Source: Niabella pedocola (lineage in GTDB: Bacteria; Bacteroidota; Bacteroidia; Chitinophagales; Chitinophagaceae). From it: a DNA stretch of 64,000 nucleotides. The stretch lies in the NCBI RefSeq assembly GCF_021044425.1, contig NZ_JAJNEC010000007.1:310001-374000 (forward strand), written 5' to 3'. The translations under genes and the position numbers were made by a program. Below the pieces are notes generated by a model. It was given only the letters and a program-made list of their open reading frames with translations, was not told the DNA's origin and searched no databases. Shown one piece after another: positions 36,801-44,706 of this stretch; the stretch's first letter is position 1; each line of letters opens with the position of its first letter.

Positions 36801-37029
36801 TTACATCAATGGAAAACCGGCCGTCTGCACCGGTGGCAACCGTACGCCTGCCACTCTTCGAAGCAACGGTTGCTCCGGACAATGGCTCGTCCTTTTCATT
36901 TGTAACCATTCCCGTTAAGGAAACACCACCGTCCTGACCTGCAACATTAAAAAATGCAACCAGCCCCGCACACAGTAACAGCATCCGGTACCGGGAAGTG
37001 ATTCGTTTAATAGTACATTGCATGCGCAT
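33847..37029 (-). CDS. SusC-like TonB-dependent transporter 1
   Basis: A 1060-residue outer-membrane importer. Signal peptide ends FFNVAG (about residue 31). A CarboxypepD-like domain (LTGMVTNEKDEPLSGATVASK) is followed by the TonB box area, the plug with DVVVVGFGTQKKINLTGAVSQ and VLKDAASSAIYGARAPYGVILVTTK, and the SusC-type barrel ending YSLGANINF. SusC proteins import oligosaccharides with their SusD partner using TonB energy. The start may be 37029 or the ATG at 37023. A pair of very different SusC proteins in one locus suggests two oligosaccharide classes. Confidence 0.94.
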   Translation of the reverse strand: MRMQCTIKRITSRYRMLLLCAGLVAFFNVAGQDGGVSLTGMVTNEKDEPLSGATVASKSGRRTVATGADGRFSIDVTGITDSLVVSYLGYQSRVLPATDDKVRNIRLAPDTEGQQLNDVVVVGFGTQKKINLTGAVSQISGKELQNRPIANLGQALQGKVANLNVTTTGDPGGPGTNASFNIRGNTSLSGGGPLFVVDGIPVADINDINAQDIESVSVLKDAASSAIYGARAPYGVILVTTKRGKKGEKVNVGINSMVAQSSYTRLPRLANSLQFAYALNDASVNSGQGILFSDEIIKKIQDNINRPGTWPVSTPDPANPNRYTYASPLNTDNVDWYREYFKPWSLSHKHDLNISGGSDHTTYYIGVGYYDQGGQLRYADEKFKRYNVTGNIRTEPTKWLRLGLITRFSRRYTDLPHPYANQLGNWIHMASTRWPNWALRNPDGQFSTASNVEFLTSGGRDTRYLNDLSLTGSIEAEPVKNWKINLDYSYNNQATQYQEHSAYVYSWNVDGTRYNIGPSVNSVAEGGVADNYNTLNLYSSWFKNFGAHHFKILAGTQIETFRGFDVSGSRSDLITDKIPSIRTATGIQNAFDLLGQYATMGTFGRLNYDYRETYMIELNGRYDGSSRFSEGHRFGFFPSVSAGYNLAREKYWGHLKDVINEFKIRAGYGSLGNQNVPNYQYLALIPIGTNLGYILNGERPGFINPPGLISPDLTWETSRTLDVGLDAAFLKNRLTLNFSMYTRTTLNMLGPASVLPATLGAAVPYQNNADMRTRGFDLTLGWKDRIGEELAYNIDVLLSDYRSRIVNYYNPSKLLSGYYPGAVVGDLWGYETAGILQTEQDLANMPNQSYLFGQWNKGDVLYTDLNGDHKIDIGDNTLDKHGDLKVIGNNTPRYSYSVNLGANWKQFDLSLFLQGVGKRDLWLGGAPGNNSGSLFWGFVPNFGNNIYATTLDYWTPERTGAYWPRPYTSSEAAKNHQVQTRYLQSGAYMRLKNVQLGYDFSQLLRLKGMGRVRLYFSGENILTFSRINKNYDPEVVNGGWGTGKIYPLLKTYSLGANINF

Positions 37030-37083
37030 TTATTTTTATTCAATCATTAAGGGTTCTGATACCGGGTAGCCAAACAGCAATTT

Positions 37084-38322
37084 TTACAATCCCTGTATCC
37101 GTTCGGCCACGGGCGGCAGCGGCGGCAGTTTACTTTCAGGGCGGTCCAGGTAGAAATATGCCGTGGCGGAATAATGATCTACCCGGTAAAAATTTGTCCA
37201 CTCGTCCTTCGGAAACCGCTCGTCAAATAGATCCGGATACTGCTGTTCCTCAAAAATTTTGATGAGGCGTTCCGAAGTCATTACCGTTACCGGCCGGGCA
37301 CGGCCGCCAGCTTTAATGATGGCCCGGATGGAATCTCTTCCGCCACCGCCCATTTGCTGGATGGTGACCTTACAGCTACTGTTAAAAAAAACCGGGTCGG
37401 GAATATGATACCGGTAAAATGAAAAACGGCCCTTTACCTTATCCACGATGGGAGCACCCTGGTATAGATTGGCGAAAGGACCCAGGTTCCAGGCAGAGCC
37501 GATATAATCCTCCGTTCCCGTTCCCGCCAGCGTGGGATATTGCTGATCGCCATCCAGGTATATTTTCACCTCTCCTTCACCAAACCAGGTACTGCCATAT
37601 ACTTTGTCTGTTATAATGCCGATATTGGTACCCAGGAAGCGGCCCTTTCCCTGTATCTGCGGAAGAATGGCAAAATCGTCCCCGAGCGTTGCGCCTTTGT
37701 TGGTGCTCCAGTAGGCATGAAAATACCCGGCTTGCAAAACCGGCTGTTTCAGCGCGGAAAAATTGACATCGTAAAAAAGCAACTGGTTCACCTTCGACTC
37801 GTTGATGAATACGATCTTCGCATGTTTTTTAAACGGCATCGGGATATAACAATTAAACGACCGTCCTTCCGGGTCTGAAAAAGCAGCACTCTGAAAGGCG
37901 GTTTTCAAACCAAGGCTGATCCCGAAGAAATCGCCCAAGGGTGCAGACACGGCGGGGGTTGAAGCGTTATCCCAATACATCTCGATGCGGATGGAACGCA
38001 GCGCCGCCGGGCTCCGGTCGATGACCGTCATCCAGATCCGGTGAATAATACCTGCGCCGGAATAATCCATCAGCACTTTGCTTGCTCCCGGCTTAATCCA
38101 CTCGGAGGAATGCCCTTTCGCACCCTTGTTTTCTTTTGCGGCTCCGCCTTTTTCGCCGCGGATATTTTCAAAGCTGATCCACCGCGATTCGGTGCCCGCA
38201 GCCTGTAGCTCATATAACGGCTGCGCCTGCACGGATCCGCTATGCCCCAATAACCACCATAATAAAGCAACCTTAAACAATGCCTTACCAAGATTGCTGA
38301 AATTGTTACAATACATGCTCAT
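37084..38322 (-). CDS. GH172 (DUF2961) glycosidase C
   Basis: A 412-residue exported enzyme; signal peptide ends GSVQAQ (about residue 34). Core words: YSGAGIIHRIWMTVIDRS, MYWDNASTPAVSAPLGDFFGIS, MPFKKHAKIVFINES, TWFGEGEVKIYLDGD and AGTGTEDYIGSAWNLG. The presumed catalytic Glu residues are 22 apart (one residue more than in paralogues A and B) and the region between is more divergent, so specificity may differ. It lies between the two SusC/SusD pairs with 15- and 54-base gaps, in the main operon. Confidence 0.88.
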   Translation of the reverse strand: MSMYCNNFSNLGKALFKVALLWWLLGHSGSVQAQPLYELQAAGTESRWISFENIRGEKGGAAKENKGAKGHSSEWIKPGASKVLMDYSGAGIIHRIWMTVIDRSPAALRSIRIEMYWDNASTPAVSAPLGDFFGISLGLKTAFQSAAFSDPEGRSFNCYIPMPFKKHAKIVFINESKVNQLLFYDVNFSALKQPVLQAGYFHAYWSTNKGATLGDDFAILPQIQGKGRFLGTNIGIITDKVYGSTWFGEGEVKIYLDGDQQYPTLAGTGTEDYIGSAWNLGPFANLYQGAPIVDKVKGRFSFYRYHIPDPVFFNSSCKVTIQQMGGGGRDSIRAIIKAGGRARPVTVMTSERLIKIFEEQQYPDLFDERFPKDEWTNFYRVDHYSATAYFYLDRPESKLPPLPPVAERIQGL

Positions 38323-38337
38323 AAATATGCTTATTCA

Positions 38338-40194
38338 TTACCAAAGAGGATTCTGTACCAGGTTGGGGTTTTTATCAATATCCCGCTGCTGTATCGGCCA
38401 CAGATAATGCTTTTTATCAAAAATCCGTTTTTCAATCACCGTACGTTTATAAAAAGCATCACTGGCAATCGTATAAGGCACGATGGGACTTTCGCTTGTT
38501 AACCCGTTTACATTTAAGCCGTATATATTCCGGTTATCCGTAACCTCCGCAATCTTCCAGCGATGGCAATCAAAATAGCGGTGGGTTTCAAATGCCAGCT
38601 CTATACGCCGCTCGTGCCGGATGGCTTCCCGCATGGCGTCTTTTGAAAGACCGGCTGTAAGCCCCGGCAACCCGGCACGCTCCCGTATCAGGTTCACATA
38701 TTTGTATACATCGGCAATGGGCCCCTGTGCTTCATTTAATGCCTCTGCATAGTTGAGGTATTGCTCGCCCAGCCGGAAGAAGATCCAGGTGCGCTTGGGA
38801 TCCGACTTTGGCGACATCACAAATGCCGGGTGGGTCAGTTTTTTAAGCAGGTATCCTGTTTTGCTGTAAAAATCGGTGCTTACGTTTGTGCGCCCATCCA
38901 GCCCCAGCTTCCAGAATTGCAGGGGTGTTTTGCGCAGCTGCGGCGTTCCTGTTTTATATTTTGCACCGGTAAAACTAATGGTGGCATAAAAGCGGGGCTC
39001 ACGGTTCACATACATCGTGCGGGTGCCGGCATAATAATAATCCGTTTCTGTGGCAGCCTGTGCATTTTCGGTATACCCCGACAGCGGATCAATAATGGGC
39101 GTCATGTCTGCATTATAGCCGGTGATGGGCCGGATGCCGTTGGCCATTTCATAATCATCTACCAGGTCCTGTGTGGGCGATTGCAGCGGCCAGTTGGCAC
39201 CCGTCATGCCCCGTGGTTCACTGTAGGCATCAATATTCTGATAGTCCGGATCATTACAGGTAAAAAACACCTCATTGTTGAAGTTCATATAGAACAGCTC
39301 CTGATAATTTTTTACCGGGTTATTATCCGCAGCGCGGTACAGGCTATAGCCCGCAGCGGTTGCGTCATCAATACATTGTTTTGCTGCATTAGCCGCTACC
39401 TGCCAGCGACCACCGTCAAAATCGGGAAACAGGCGGGCGCCTTCCTTATCTTTAAAGCTGGCATAATCCGGGTTGCCATTCCACAACGGGCTGGCCATAT
39501 ACAACAGCGTACGGGCTTTAAGCGCCAGTGCTGCAGCTTTGGAAGGACGTCCGTAATCACTTGTAGAGCTTACCTTGGGTTCCAGTAATCCGGCCGCTTT
39601 ATCACATTCCGATACAATAAAATTCACGCACTGATCGATGGGTTGTCTTTTTACCGTAGTAAAATCCTCATTCAGGTTATAGGTGCGATCGATAATCGGT
39701 ACAGGACCATACACGCGGATCAGCAGGAAATGATAAAAGGCCCGCAGAAAAACAGCCTCCCCTTTCCAGCGGTTGATCTTTGTTGCCGGTGCCAGGTCGG
39801 AGGGCGCCAGTTTTTCAATATTTTCCAGGAACAGGTTGGCCTTCCGGATGGCATAATAACAATTCGACCAAAAATCCAATGTATAGGTTACAGGGTTCCA
39901 GTTTCCCAGATTCATATTGGTGGCAAAATTGCCTTCGTAACTCATCTCCATATCATCTGAAGCGCCATTGAAGGGATTATTGGGCAATCCCGATCCCGGG
40001 TTGTCTACCATACGCAGTTCCTGCGGCAGTTGCGAGTAAATATTGGTAAGGAACTGTTCGGTGAACCCCGAATTGGTAAAGATCTGATCCAGTGTAAGGT
40101 CGCCGTCCGGAGTTTTATCCAGGTATCCTTTTTTACAGCCACACAGGAAGGCAAACACCAGCAAGACGGTTATTAATTGTATGCACTTTTTCAT
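38338..40194 (-). CDS. SusD-like surface glycan-binding lipoprotein 2
   Basis: A 618-residue lipoprotein with lipobox FAFLCGC (Cys about residue 20). Features of the SusD/RagB family: KGYLDKTPDGDLTLDQIFT, AVFLRAFYHFLLIRVYGPVPIIDRTY, AALALKARTLLYMASPLWN, FRLGEQYLNYAEALNEAQG and HERRIELAFETHRYFDCHRWKIAE. It lies 17 bases downstream of its SusC partner (40212-43406). Sequence similarity to SusD 1 is limited to family motifs, so the two pairs are not a recent duplication. Confidence 0.94.
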   Translation of the reverse strand: MKKCIQLITVLLVFAFLCGCKKGYLDKTPDGDLTLDQIFTNSGFTEQFLTNIYSQLPQELRMVDNPGSGLPNNPFNGASDDMEMSYEGNFATNMNLGNWNPVTYTLDFWSNCYYAIRKANLFLENIEKLAPSDLAPATKINRWKGEAVFLRAFYHFLLIRVYGPVPIIDRTYNLNEDFTTVKRQPIDQCVNFIVSECDKAAGLLEPKVSSTSDYGRPSKAAALALKARTLLYMASPLWNGNPDYASFKDKEGARLFPDFDGGRWQVAANAAKQCIDDATAAGYSLYRAADNNPVKNYQELFYMNFNNEVFFTCNDPDYQNIDAYSEPRGMTGANWPLQSPTQDLVDDYEMANGIRPITGYNADMTPIIDPLSGYTENAQAATETDYYYAGTRTMYVNREPRFYATISFTGAKYKTGTPQLRKTPLQFWKLGLDGRTNVSTDFYSKTGYLLKKLTHPAFVMSPKSDPKRTWIFFRLGEQYLNYAEALNEAQGPIADVYKYVNLIRERAGLPGLTAGLSKDAMREAIRHERRIELAFETHRYFDCHRWKIAEVTDNRNIYGLNVNGLTSESPIVPYTIASDAFYKRTVIEKRIFDKKHYLWPIQQRDIDKNPNLVQNPLW

Positions 40195-40211
40195 AATGAT
40201 TTTTTTTTTCG

Positions 40212-43200
40212 TTAAAACCTGACTTCCAGGCCAAAATTGAAATTGCGGCTGATGGGATAACTTCCCGTTCCAAAATCCGATTCGGGATCAATGGCCTTGA
40301 TATGATCCCAGGTAGCCAGGTTGGTGCCCTGTACAAAAAGCCGGGCGCCATTCAGTTTCCAGCGTTTCATCAATGCATCGGGAAAATTATAGCCGATCTC
40401 TGCGTTCTTGATCCGCAGGTAATCGCCGCTGCGCAGGTATACCGTAGAACCTACATAGTTGTTTTTACTTAATGACCGTACGGCCGGAAATTTTGCTTCG
40501 CTGTTATCCGCACCGGGTATCCAACGCTGGTCGTAGACCATCTGCATCACATTATACATACTCTCGCCGGAAGCAAAAGGCATGGCCGTCCATTGCTGTG
40601 TAAAAAAGAAGTCGCGCCGGGCCGCCCCCGTAAAGAAAATAGAGGCATCAAATCCTTTGTAGGATAATACGATCCCAAGGCCATACATCATCTGCGGCTC
40701 AGACCCGTATTTGCCGATCACGGTCATGTCTGCATTGTCGATCTTATTATCGCCGTTGATGTCTTTGTATTTTACATCGCCCGGGCGGATCACCGACTGG
40801 AAATAGGTTTGGCTCGGACTGTTTGCGATATCGGCATCATCTTTAAAAAAGCCTTCGGCGATATATCCCAGGTTTGAACCGATGGGGTAACCGCGCAGAT
40901 CCTGCCAGGGGTATTGCAGTTTGGGGTAGTCATTTTCAATGATCCTGTTTTTTGCAAATGTGAGGTTGCCGTTCACGGAATAATAAAAGCCGCCCTTGGT
41001 TGTATTCCGGAACTGGAAACTTCCGTCGATCCCTTTGTTTTCTGTAATGCCCACGTTCCCGAAAGGAATAATAAAATCGGGATATCCTGCATAGATCGGG
41101 ATGATCCGCCGGCTGAGCAACTGATCTTCCCGCCGTTCGCGGAATACATCCGTTGTAAGCGTAATCATGCCCTGCAAAAGCTCCAGGTCCATGCCGATAT
41201 TGGATTTATAAGCATGCTCCCAGGTCACATCCGGGTTGCCGATAAAGTTTTCCCGCTTACCGCCGGGGTTAATGTTCTGATCCTGGCCAAACACATAGCC
41301 GGGTGCATTTTTATCAAACCGGGTCTGGAACAGGAACCGGCCGCCACCGATGCGGTCGTTACCCACCAATCCGTAAGAACCTCTGAATTTTAAAAGATTG
41401 ATGAACCCGGAATTCCAGAACTTTTCATTGGACACGATCCAGCCCGGTCCTATAGACGGGAAAAGACCATACCGTTTTCCTTTCGGGAACTGCTCAGAGC
41501 CCGTATATCCCGCATTTACTTCCAGCAGGTAGCGGGTATCATAGTTATAGGTAATCCGCCCAATCAGGCCCTGCCGGCGTTCCGGGATATTATCAATGGA
41601 GTTGCCGGCATTAACATTGTTATATTGCCGTCTGTTTGCTCCGAGCAAAGCGGTGATATTATGTTTTCCGAAACTGCGTACATAATCCAGCCGCAATTCT
41701 TCATACACGGTACGGTAATTTTCATTGAGGTTATACAATCCCAGCGCCGTTTCTGTAACAATGGGCGTATAGCTTTCCTTGCCCGTGATGGGATCTTTTT
41801 TATAATAAAAGGTAGCCGGGTCTTTTGAGCGTACATTCTGGGTAATGTCCACCACATCAAATGCAGCCAGGCCGTTTAATGACAGGCCCCGCACCAGGCC
41901 ACCCATATCCCAGCGCACATTCAGGTTACTGGTAATGGTATTATAAAACTGCGTGGTGTAACCGGTTTGTGTAACCAGTGTATAGGGATTGATCCGCGAG
42001 TCGCCGGAAGCACCGGGATTGGATCCGTCCGGGTTATTCACCGGGTACATCAATGGGTTCGTGAGCTTGAGGACATCAAAAATGGTAGATCGTGCCCTGC
42101 CGGGGAAATTGGCAGCCTTTGAGATCCCTGCCAGTCCCAGGTCTACGGTCAGCCGTTTGTTCAGCTTTACATCCACCCGCGAACGGAAGTTATACTGGCG
42201 CATCATCGCGTTGGTCTTATATTCTACTTTGGGATCCTCTACATACATCCCCTGCTGCAGGGTGTAGCCCAGGTTTACATAATACCGCACGATTTCGGTT
42301 CCGCCGGTAATGCCCAGGTTGTTAATACTCTGCATGGTATTTTTCCGGAAGATGGTCCGGTACCAGTCCACATCCGGGTAGAGATACGGGTCTGAATGAT
42401 CTTTAAATTTTTGCAATTCGGTAGCGGAATACTTCGGCGCTTCCCCCACGTTGGCCCTGGATTCATTTACCAGGGATGCATACTCGTAGGCATTGATATT
42501 GTCCTCGATCCGCTGCGGGGTTGCTACCGCCGTTTCCGTACGGAAGATCACCCGCGGCCGTCCGATCACGCCCTTCTTGGTTACGATCAGGATCACACCG
42601 TTGGCGCCCCTGTTACCATATACCGCGGTTGCGGAAGCGTCTTTCAGCACGGAGAAACTCTCAATATCCTGGATGTTCATATTGGTCCAGTAATCGTTCA
42701 GCTCCCGCTCCACCCCGTCTACGATGATCAATGGCTTGTTCACACCACTTTGTGAAACCAGTCCGCGTATATAGATCTTCGCCGCATCATAGCCTGGTTC
42801 TCCTGAAGTTTGCCGGGTTAACACACCGGCCAGTTTACCGCCGATGGCATTGGTAAGCTGCGGGGTAGAATACTTCTGGATCTCGGCAACGCTCACCGTT
42901 GAAACCGCGCCCACCATGGTGGTTTTCTTTTGCGACCCGTAGCCCACCACCTGGACTTCATTCATTTTCTGTCCTTCCAGGTCCTGCGCCAGCTGGATCA
43001 CAAGCGTTGGGCGTTTATCCAGCAGCAGCGCCTGTTCCAGGTAGCCCACAGAGGTTACCACCAGGGAGTCGCCGCTCCGCGCTTCAATAATAAATTTTCC
43101 ATCCAGGTTCGTAACCGCACTGCGGGGTGTTCCCTTGATCTGCACCGAAGCATTGGGCACGGGGTTCTTATTTTCGTCCTGTACCAGGCCGTTCAGTACA

Positions 43201-43406
43201 TAAGATGGCACCGTGTCCTGTATGAAGAGAAAGGATGGCGATCTGCCGGGGCGGCCGGCGGCAGCAGCATGCGCACTGTTCAGCATCAGACTGAACAAAA
43301 AAATGGTTAAACAGCGTTTGGTAATCCGCCGTGCGGGTGCATCCGGGGCCGGAATCTTTTTTGCGGCCGGGATGCAGCAAAGCAGCGAAATTGTTATTCT
43401 TTTCAT
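40212..43406 (-). CDS. SusC-like TonB-dependent transporter 2
   Basis: A 1064-residue outer-membrane importer. The ATG at 43406 (MKRITISLLCCIPAAKKIP) is preferred over an in-frame codon at 43499, which would fall inside the regulator palindrome. The signal region is unusually long, since a hydrophobic stretch recurs at FLFSLMLNSAHAAAAG (about residues 37-53). Then CarboxypepD-like LNGLVQDENKNPVPNASVQIKG, the TonB-box/plug segments EVQVVGYGSQKKTTMVGAVS and SVLKDASATAVYGNRGANGVILIVTKK, and the barrel ending FNFGLEVRF. It is the first structural gene of the locus, just behind the operator. Confidence 0.92.
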   Translation of the reverse strand: MKRITISLLCCIPAAKKIPAPDAPARRITKRCLTIFLFSLMLNSAHAAAAGRPGRSPSFLFIQDTVPSYVLNGLVQDENKNPVPNASVQIKGTPRSAVTNLDGKFIIEARSGDSLVVTSVGYLEQALLLDKRPTLVIQLAQDLEGQKMNEVQVVGYGSQKKTTMVGAVSTVSVAEIQKYSTPQLTNAIGGKLAGVLTRQTSGEPGYDAAKIYIRGLVSQSGVNKPLIIVDGVERELNDYWTNMNIQDIESFSVLKDASATAVYGNRGANGVILIVTKKGVIGRPRVIFRTETAVATPQRIEDNINAYEYASLVNESRANVGEAPKYSATELQKFKDHSDPYLYPDVDWYRTIFRKNTMQSINNLGITGGTEIVRYYVNLGYTLQQGMYVEDPKVEYKTNAMMRQYNFRSRVDVKLNKRLTVDLGLAGISKAANFPGRARSTIFDVLKLTNPLMYPVNNPDGSNPGASGDSRINPYTLVTQTGYTTQFYNTITSNLNVRWDMGGLVRGLSLNGLAAFDVVDITQNVRSKDPATFYYKKDPITGKESYTPIVTETALGLYNLNENYRTVYEELRLDYVRSFGKHNITALLGANRRQYNNVNAGNSIDNIPERRQGLIGRITYNYDTRYLLEVNAGYTGSEQFPKGKRYGLFPSIGPGWIVSNEKFWNSGFINLLKFRGSYGLVGNDRIGGGRFLFQTRFDKNAPGYVFGQDQNINPGGKRENFIGNPDVTWEHAYKSNIGMDLELLQGMITLTTDVFRERREDQLLSRRIIPIYAGYPDFIIPFGNVGITENKGIDGSFQFRNTTKGGFYYSVNGNLTFAKNRIIENDYPKLQYPWQDLRGYPIGSNLGYIAEGFFKDDADIANSPSQTYFQSVIRPGDVKYKDINGDNKIDNADMTVIGKYGSEPQMMYGLGIVLSYKGFDASIFFTGAARRDFFFTQQWTAMPFASGESMYNVMQMVYDQRWIPGADNSEAKFPAVRSLSKNNYVGSTVYLRSGDYLRIKNAEIGYNFPDALMKRWKLNGARLFVQGTNLATWDHIKAIDPESDFGTGSYPISRNFNFGLEVRF

Positions 43407-43495
43407 ATTTGAGGCAATTTTTTTTATGGTTGATTGGCAGCCTTTTCCTGGCAACAAAAAGCCCCTGCATCGTCCCGCACGGGTCAATGGCTGCG

Positions 43496-43529
43496 TCATC
43501 TATTTTGAATACGTATTCAAAATAGATGA
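43496..43529. promoter_or_regulatory. perfect 34-bp palindrome, operator of the GH172 locus
   Basis: The core TTGAATACGTATTCAA (43505-43520) is extended by matching arms to a perfect inverted repeat of 17 bases per side. It lies 90 bases before the susC 2 start and eight bases past the regulator stop. The 16-bp core is repeated exactly before the regulator start, which makes it the presumed LacI-protein binding site. Confidence 0.8.
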
Positions 43530-43536
43530 AAAAAAA

Positions 43537-44565
43537 CTATTTTTTCTTTCTTACTGTATTCCGTATTACCAGCCGCCCCTTCATGGCAATAATCCGGGGC
43601 GCGGCATTTTTATCGTCTATTTCTTTTAACAGCAATTCAACGGTACTGGTTACCATATCTTCCAGCGGCTGTTCCCAGGTCGTTAAAGGATAGGGTGTCC
43701 ATCCCAGCATCCGGATATTATCAAACCCTACTACCGACAAATCTTCCGGAATGCGGAAGCCCACCAGCCGGGCCGCATCCATTACACCAAGCGCAATGAT
43801 ATCACTCCCGCAAAAAATGCAATCAATCTTTTTGTTACGGGTTAACAGCTCCTGTGCCGATTTAAACCCGCTTTCATAGGTATAGGTTCCGGGGATGATC
43901 GTAAGTTCTTTGATGTTCCGCTCCCGCAGCACTTCCTGAAACCCCTTCAAACGGTCTACCGTTGTAGAAGTATTCCGCGGGCCGGATATAAAGGCAAATG
44001 AGCGGTGTCCCATCTCCACCAGGTAGGTGGCAATCTGCTGTGCCGCCAGGTAATTATCACAATAAACAGCACTGCAATTCAATCCCTCGGCATGTCGGTT
44101 AAACAGGATGGAAACGATGCCGCTTCGTTTCAGTTTACGCGTAGCGCCTTCTGAAAGCAGGGCATCGGTTACAATAATACCTTCCACATTAAATTCGAGC
44201 AGCTTGGCGATCTCCCATTCTTCGATGATCTCATTCTCCGAATTGTTGAATATAAGCTGATAGCCAAGCGGCGATAAACGCGTATGAAAAATTTCCAGTA
44301 CCGCAGAATAAAACGGGTCCTTTATATTGCGCATAATGATGCCCACCATCATCGTTTTGCGGGTGATAAGGCTTCTTGCCTGGGCATTGGGTTTGTATTC
44401 AAGCTCCGCGGCCGCATCCAGGATCTTCTTCCGCTTTTTCTCCGATACATTGGCACCTCCGGCAAACACACGGGACACAGTGGCCTGTGACACTCCCGCC
44501 AGTTGCGCCACATCTTCCGAGGTGGCATTTCGTTTTTCCGGATTTGATTTACCTGCCGATTTCAT
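43537..44565 (-). CDS. LacI-family regulator of the GH172 locus
   Basis: A 342-residue repressor or activator. Helix-turn-helix TSEDVAQLAGVSQATVSRVFAGG (about residues 13-35) and hinge AELEYKPNAQARSL are followed by the periplasmic-binding-like effector domain (MVGIIMRNIKDPFYSAVLE, GIIVTDALLSEGAT, FAFISGPRNTSTTVDRLKGF, DCIFCGSDIIALGVMDAARL, VVGFDNIRMLGWTPYPLTT). The ATG at 44565 is chosen over an earlier TTG because that codon lies in the operator palindrome. Two identical palindromes flank the gene, so it probably represses both itself and the utilisation genes until a sugar is bound. Confidence 0.92.
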   Translation of the reverse strand: MKSAGKSNPEKRNATSEDVAQLAGVSQATVSRVFAGGANVSEKKRKKILDAAAELEYKPNAQARSLITRKTMMVGIIMRNIKDPFYSAVLEIFHTRLSPLGYQLIFNNSENEIIEEWEIAKLLEFNVEGIIVTDALLSEGATRKLKRSGIVSILFNRHAEGLNCSAVYCDNYLAAQQIATYLVEMGHRSFAFISGPRNTSTTVDRLKGFQEVLRERNIKELTIIPGTYTYESGFKSAQELLTRNKKIDCIFCGSDIIALGVMDAARLVGFRIPEDLSVVGFDNIRMLGWTPYPLTTWEQPLEDMVTSTVELLLKEIDDKNAAPRIIAMKGRLVIRNTVRKKK

Positions 44566-44567
44566 TG

Positions 44568-44583
44568 TTGAATACGTATTCAA
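44568..44583. promoter_or_regulatory. LacI autoregulatory operator
   Basis: TTGAATACGTATTCAA, an exact copy of the core at 43505-43520, ends three bases before the regulator start codon. A TAGTTTTTG stretch overlapping it on the minus strand and a TTTG farther up could be promoter elements, so binding would block transcription of the regulator. Confidence 0.75.
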
Positions 44584-44639
44584 AAACTAAGGTAAAACTT
44601 TCTTACAAACTGACAAATTTTTTTTATTCTTTTTTAAAA

Positions 44640-44692
44640 AGAAGATCAAAGAGGTGGCGTTTCGCTTTTTAATAGCCGCCTCTTTGATCCCT
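44640..44692 (-). terminator. terminator of the MATE gene
   Basis: GATCAAAGAGGTGGC (44644-44658) pairs with GCCGCCTCTTTGATC (44675-44689) over 15 bases with one G-T pair. On the minus strand the stem is followed by TTCTTTTT. It lies 14 bases past the stop at 44707. Confidence 0.8.
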
Positions 44693-44706
44693 ATCGTGCC
44701 CACTTA

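Noticed and set aside
38761..39588. 275-codon frame antisense to susD 2
   Set aside because: Shadow of the SusD gene, whose product has clear family motifs along the whole length.
43407..43499. N-terminal extension of SusC 2
   Set aside because: Its first codons fall in the operator palindrome and precede no signal peptide; the ATG at 43406 begins with a basic-hydrophobic segment.
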